Of a DNA stretch of 6,349 bases, positions 4,969 to 6,349 are shown piece by piece. Origin of the DNA: Treponema sp. (lineage in GTDB: Bacteria > Spirochaetota > Spirochaetia > Treponematales > Breznakiellaceae); the NCBI GenBank assembly GCA_031259345.1, contig JAIRLQ010000526.1, positions 1-6,349 on the forward strand. Reading direction: 5' to 3'. The translations under genes were made by a program, and so were the position numbers. The notes below the pieces were generated by a model. That model was not told the origin of the DNA. It saw only the letters and a list, made by a program, of their open reading frames with translations, and ran no database searches. Position 1 is the first letter of the stretch. Each line of letters begins with the position of its first letter.

Positions 4969-6349
4969 ATGCCAAAGATTGTTCTTGCGTCAATTAACGC
5001 CAAATGGATTCACCCTTCCCTTGCCCTGCGCCTTTTAAAGGCAAACCTTGGCGCACATGAAAAGAACAGCGAAATAATGGAATTTGCCCTGCGCCAAAGC
5101 CTTGCCGAAAAACTGTCCCAAATTACCGCCGCCTGCCCGCGTATTCTTGCGCTGTCTGTTTCCATCTGGAATCACGGCGCGACTGTGGAACTGCTAAAAG
5201 AAATTAACAAAAAAGCAATTACGGAACGCGGGGAATTTAAAAAGCCGGTAATTGCGCTTGGGGGGCCGGAACTTTCCTTTTTGAACGAGGACGCGGAAAT
5301 ATTTACCTATGCCGATTATGTTATCCGGGGCGAAGGTGAAATTGCCTTTAGGGATCTTTGCAATCATATTTTGGCCGGTACGGACAAAGCCGCCGTTCCG
5401 GACAAAAAGTTTTTAACAGACGGAGAAAACAAAGTTAACATAAATGAAATTAAAAGCGCGTACCATCTTTATACGGAAGAGGATCTTGAAAAAAAGCTTA
5501 CCTATGTCGAAGCTTCCCGGGGCTGCCCTTACGGGTGCGAATTTTGTTCCAGCGCCGTTAAGCCCCAAAACCCGCAAGAAAGCGGCAGCCCGGTAAGGGA
5601 ATTCCCCCTAAAGCCTTTTTTTGCGGAAATGCGGGATTTAATCCGGCGGGGCGCAAAAACCTTTAAATTCCTGGACCGTACATTTAATGTAAACATTGAC
5701 AGGGCAATAAAAATAATGGAATTCTTTCTGCGCTTTTTGGAAAACCCGGACCCGACGGCGCCCCCTCCCCGTTCGTTTACGGTTCATTTTGAAATGGTAC
5801 CCGGCAATTTTCCCCCAAAGCTGCGGAACTGTTTGCGCCGTTTTCCGCCCGGAACTTTGCGGCTTGAAATCGGCATACAGACGTTAAACCCCCAAAGCGC
5901 CGCTTTAATTCACCGCTGTGGCGAAGCGGAAAAGGAACTTGAAATAATTGAATTTCTGCGCCGCGAAACAAACGCCATCGTGCATGCGGACCTTATCGCG
6001 GGCCTTCCGGCGGAAGATTTGGCTTCTTTTGGCGAAGGCTTTGACAGGCTGTGGATTGCCATGACAAAGAACACAGCCCCCCAAAGCGCGGCGCCCCAAA
6101 GCGCGGCGGAAACCCGCATGGAAATACAGCTTGGCATACTAAAGCTGTTACCGGGCGCCCCGATTGCGCGGCACAACAAAAGCTGCGGAATGCGCTACTC
6201 CCCGCGGCCGCCTTACGAAGTAATTGAAAGCGCCGCCATGAGCAGGCGCGAAATGGACAGCATAAAAAACTTCGCCCGGTTTTGGGAACGTATCGTAAAC
6301 CGCGGGCATTTTACGGAGCAGGCCGGGCGGCTTTTGCCGCAGGGCGAAA
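4969..6349 (+). CDS. Cobalamin-binding radical SAM protein, C-terminus beyond the window
   Basis: The frame stays open from the ATG at 4969 to the window edge, giving 460 codons with no stop, so the gene is partial at its 3' end. Residues 1 to about 140 look like a B12-binding Rossmann domain, opening with IVLASINAKWIHPSLALRLL and carrying LGGPELS (97-103) and VIRGEGE (118-124). The radical SAM domain follows, with the iron-sulphur motif CPYGCEFC (Cys186, Cys190, Cys193). Later landmarks are LEIGIQTLNP (299-308), the HADLIAGLP stretch (339-347), EIQLGILKLLPG (385-396) and MRYSPRPPYE (408-417). This layout resembles B12-binding radical SAM proteins with a DUF4080-type C-terminus, whose reactions are mostly unknown. 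Methyl or other radical transfer is only a family-level guess. The start is the only one available after an in-frame stop at 4924-4926. No Shine-Dalgarno sequence is visible. Residues 366-382 hold a repeat-derived insertion. Confidence 0.88.
   Translation, partial: MPKIVLASINAKWIHPSLALRLLKANLGAHEKNSEIMEFALRQSLAEKLSQITAACPRILALSVSIWNHGATVELLKEINKKAITERGEFKKPVIALGGPELSFLNEDAEIFTYADYVIRGEGEIAFRDLCNHILAGTDKAAVPDKKFLTDGENKVNINEIKSAYHLYTEEDLEKKLTYVEASRGCPYGCEFCSSAVKPQNPQESGSPVREFPLKPFFAEMRDLIRRGAKTFKFLDRTFNVNIDRAIKIMEFFLRFLENPDPTAPPPRSFTVHFEMVPGNFPPKLRNCLRRFPPGTLRLEIGIQTLNPQSAALIHRCGEAEKELEIIEFLRRETNAIVHADLIAGLPAEDLASFGEGFDRLWIAMTKNTAPQSAAPQSAAETRMEIQLGILKLLPGAPIARHNKSCGMRYSPRPPYEVIESAAMSRREMDSIKNFARFWERIVNRGHFTEQAGRLLPQGE
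6079..6108 (+). repeat. 15-bp perfect tandem duplication inside the radical SAM gene
   Basis: The unit CCCCAAAGCGCGGCG occurs twice back to back (6079-6093 and 6094-6108). It is in frame and duplicates a five-residue unit, giving the stretch APQSAAPQSAA (residues 370-380). An 11-base match to the start of the unit, CCCCAAAGCGC, also lies upstream at 5890-5900, coding NPQSAA. As I recall, family members run almost directly from the FDRL helix into EIQLGIL, so this Ala/Pro-rich piece looks like a loop expansion in this protein. Confidence 0.8.

Noticed and set aside
5777..6179. Several short - strand open frames opposite the radical SAM gene
   Set aside because: The + strand frame is open through the whole region and carries family motifs. 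The - strand products have low-complexity composition and no family resemblance.
1..6349. A defence, toxin-antitoxin or secondary-metabolite system
   Set aside because: The four genes have clear housekeeping or signalling signatures, and no toxin, nuclease, reverse transcriptase, transposase or biosynthetic cluster markers are seen.

Overview
The window reads like ordinary chromosomal DNA of a bacterium with roughly balanced base composition. I lean towards a spirochaete of the Treponema group, because the GlgX protein and the hairpin-rich intergenic DNA remind me of that group. This is an impression from memory, not a database result. Every supported gene is on the + strand.

Layout: 1-194 is a leader with no recognisable gene. 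It is followed by a complete glycogen-debranching enzyme gene (glgX, 195-2351). Nine bases later comes a complete HAD-fold 5'(3')-deoxyribonucleotidase-like gene (2361-3005), whose ribosome-binding site overlaps the glgX stop codon. After a 67-base AT-rich gap with a good -10 box lies a complete membrane-bound hybrid histidine kinase (3073-4809). The 4810-4968 gap is almost filled by a compact palindromic element of three hairpins. A cobalamin-binding radical SAM gene then starts at 4969 and runs off the right edge with no stop codon (460 codons visible).

The most interesting part is the 4822-4960 region. A 125-bp block with related outward ends (GTCTGTC / GACAGAC) and three hairpins is bracketed by a perfect 7-bp direct repeat, CTATTTA. 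This looks like a target-site duplication around a small non-autonomous (MITE-like) palindromic insertion. Removing the block and one repeat copy would leave the kinase and radical SAM genes only 27 bases apart, so the element appears to have landed inside a tight gene pair. A second, smaller oddity is a perfect 15-bp tandem duplication inside the radical SAM gene, adding an Ala/Pro/Gln/Ser-rich stretch.

Functionally the window combines glycogen breakdown, nucleotide dephosphorylation, a phosphorelay sensor and a radical SAM enzyme. I see no sign that they form one pathway. glgX and the nucleotidase are probably co-transcribed. The kinase probably has its own promoter. I found no CRISPR array, tRNA, rRNA, transposase gene or known defence system.
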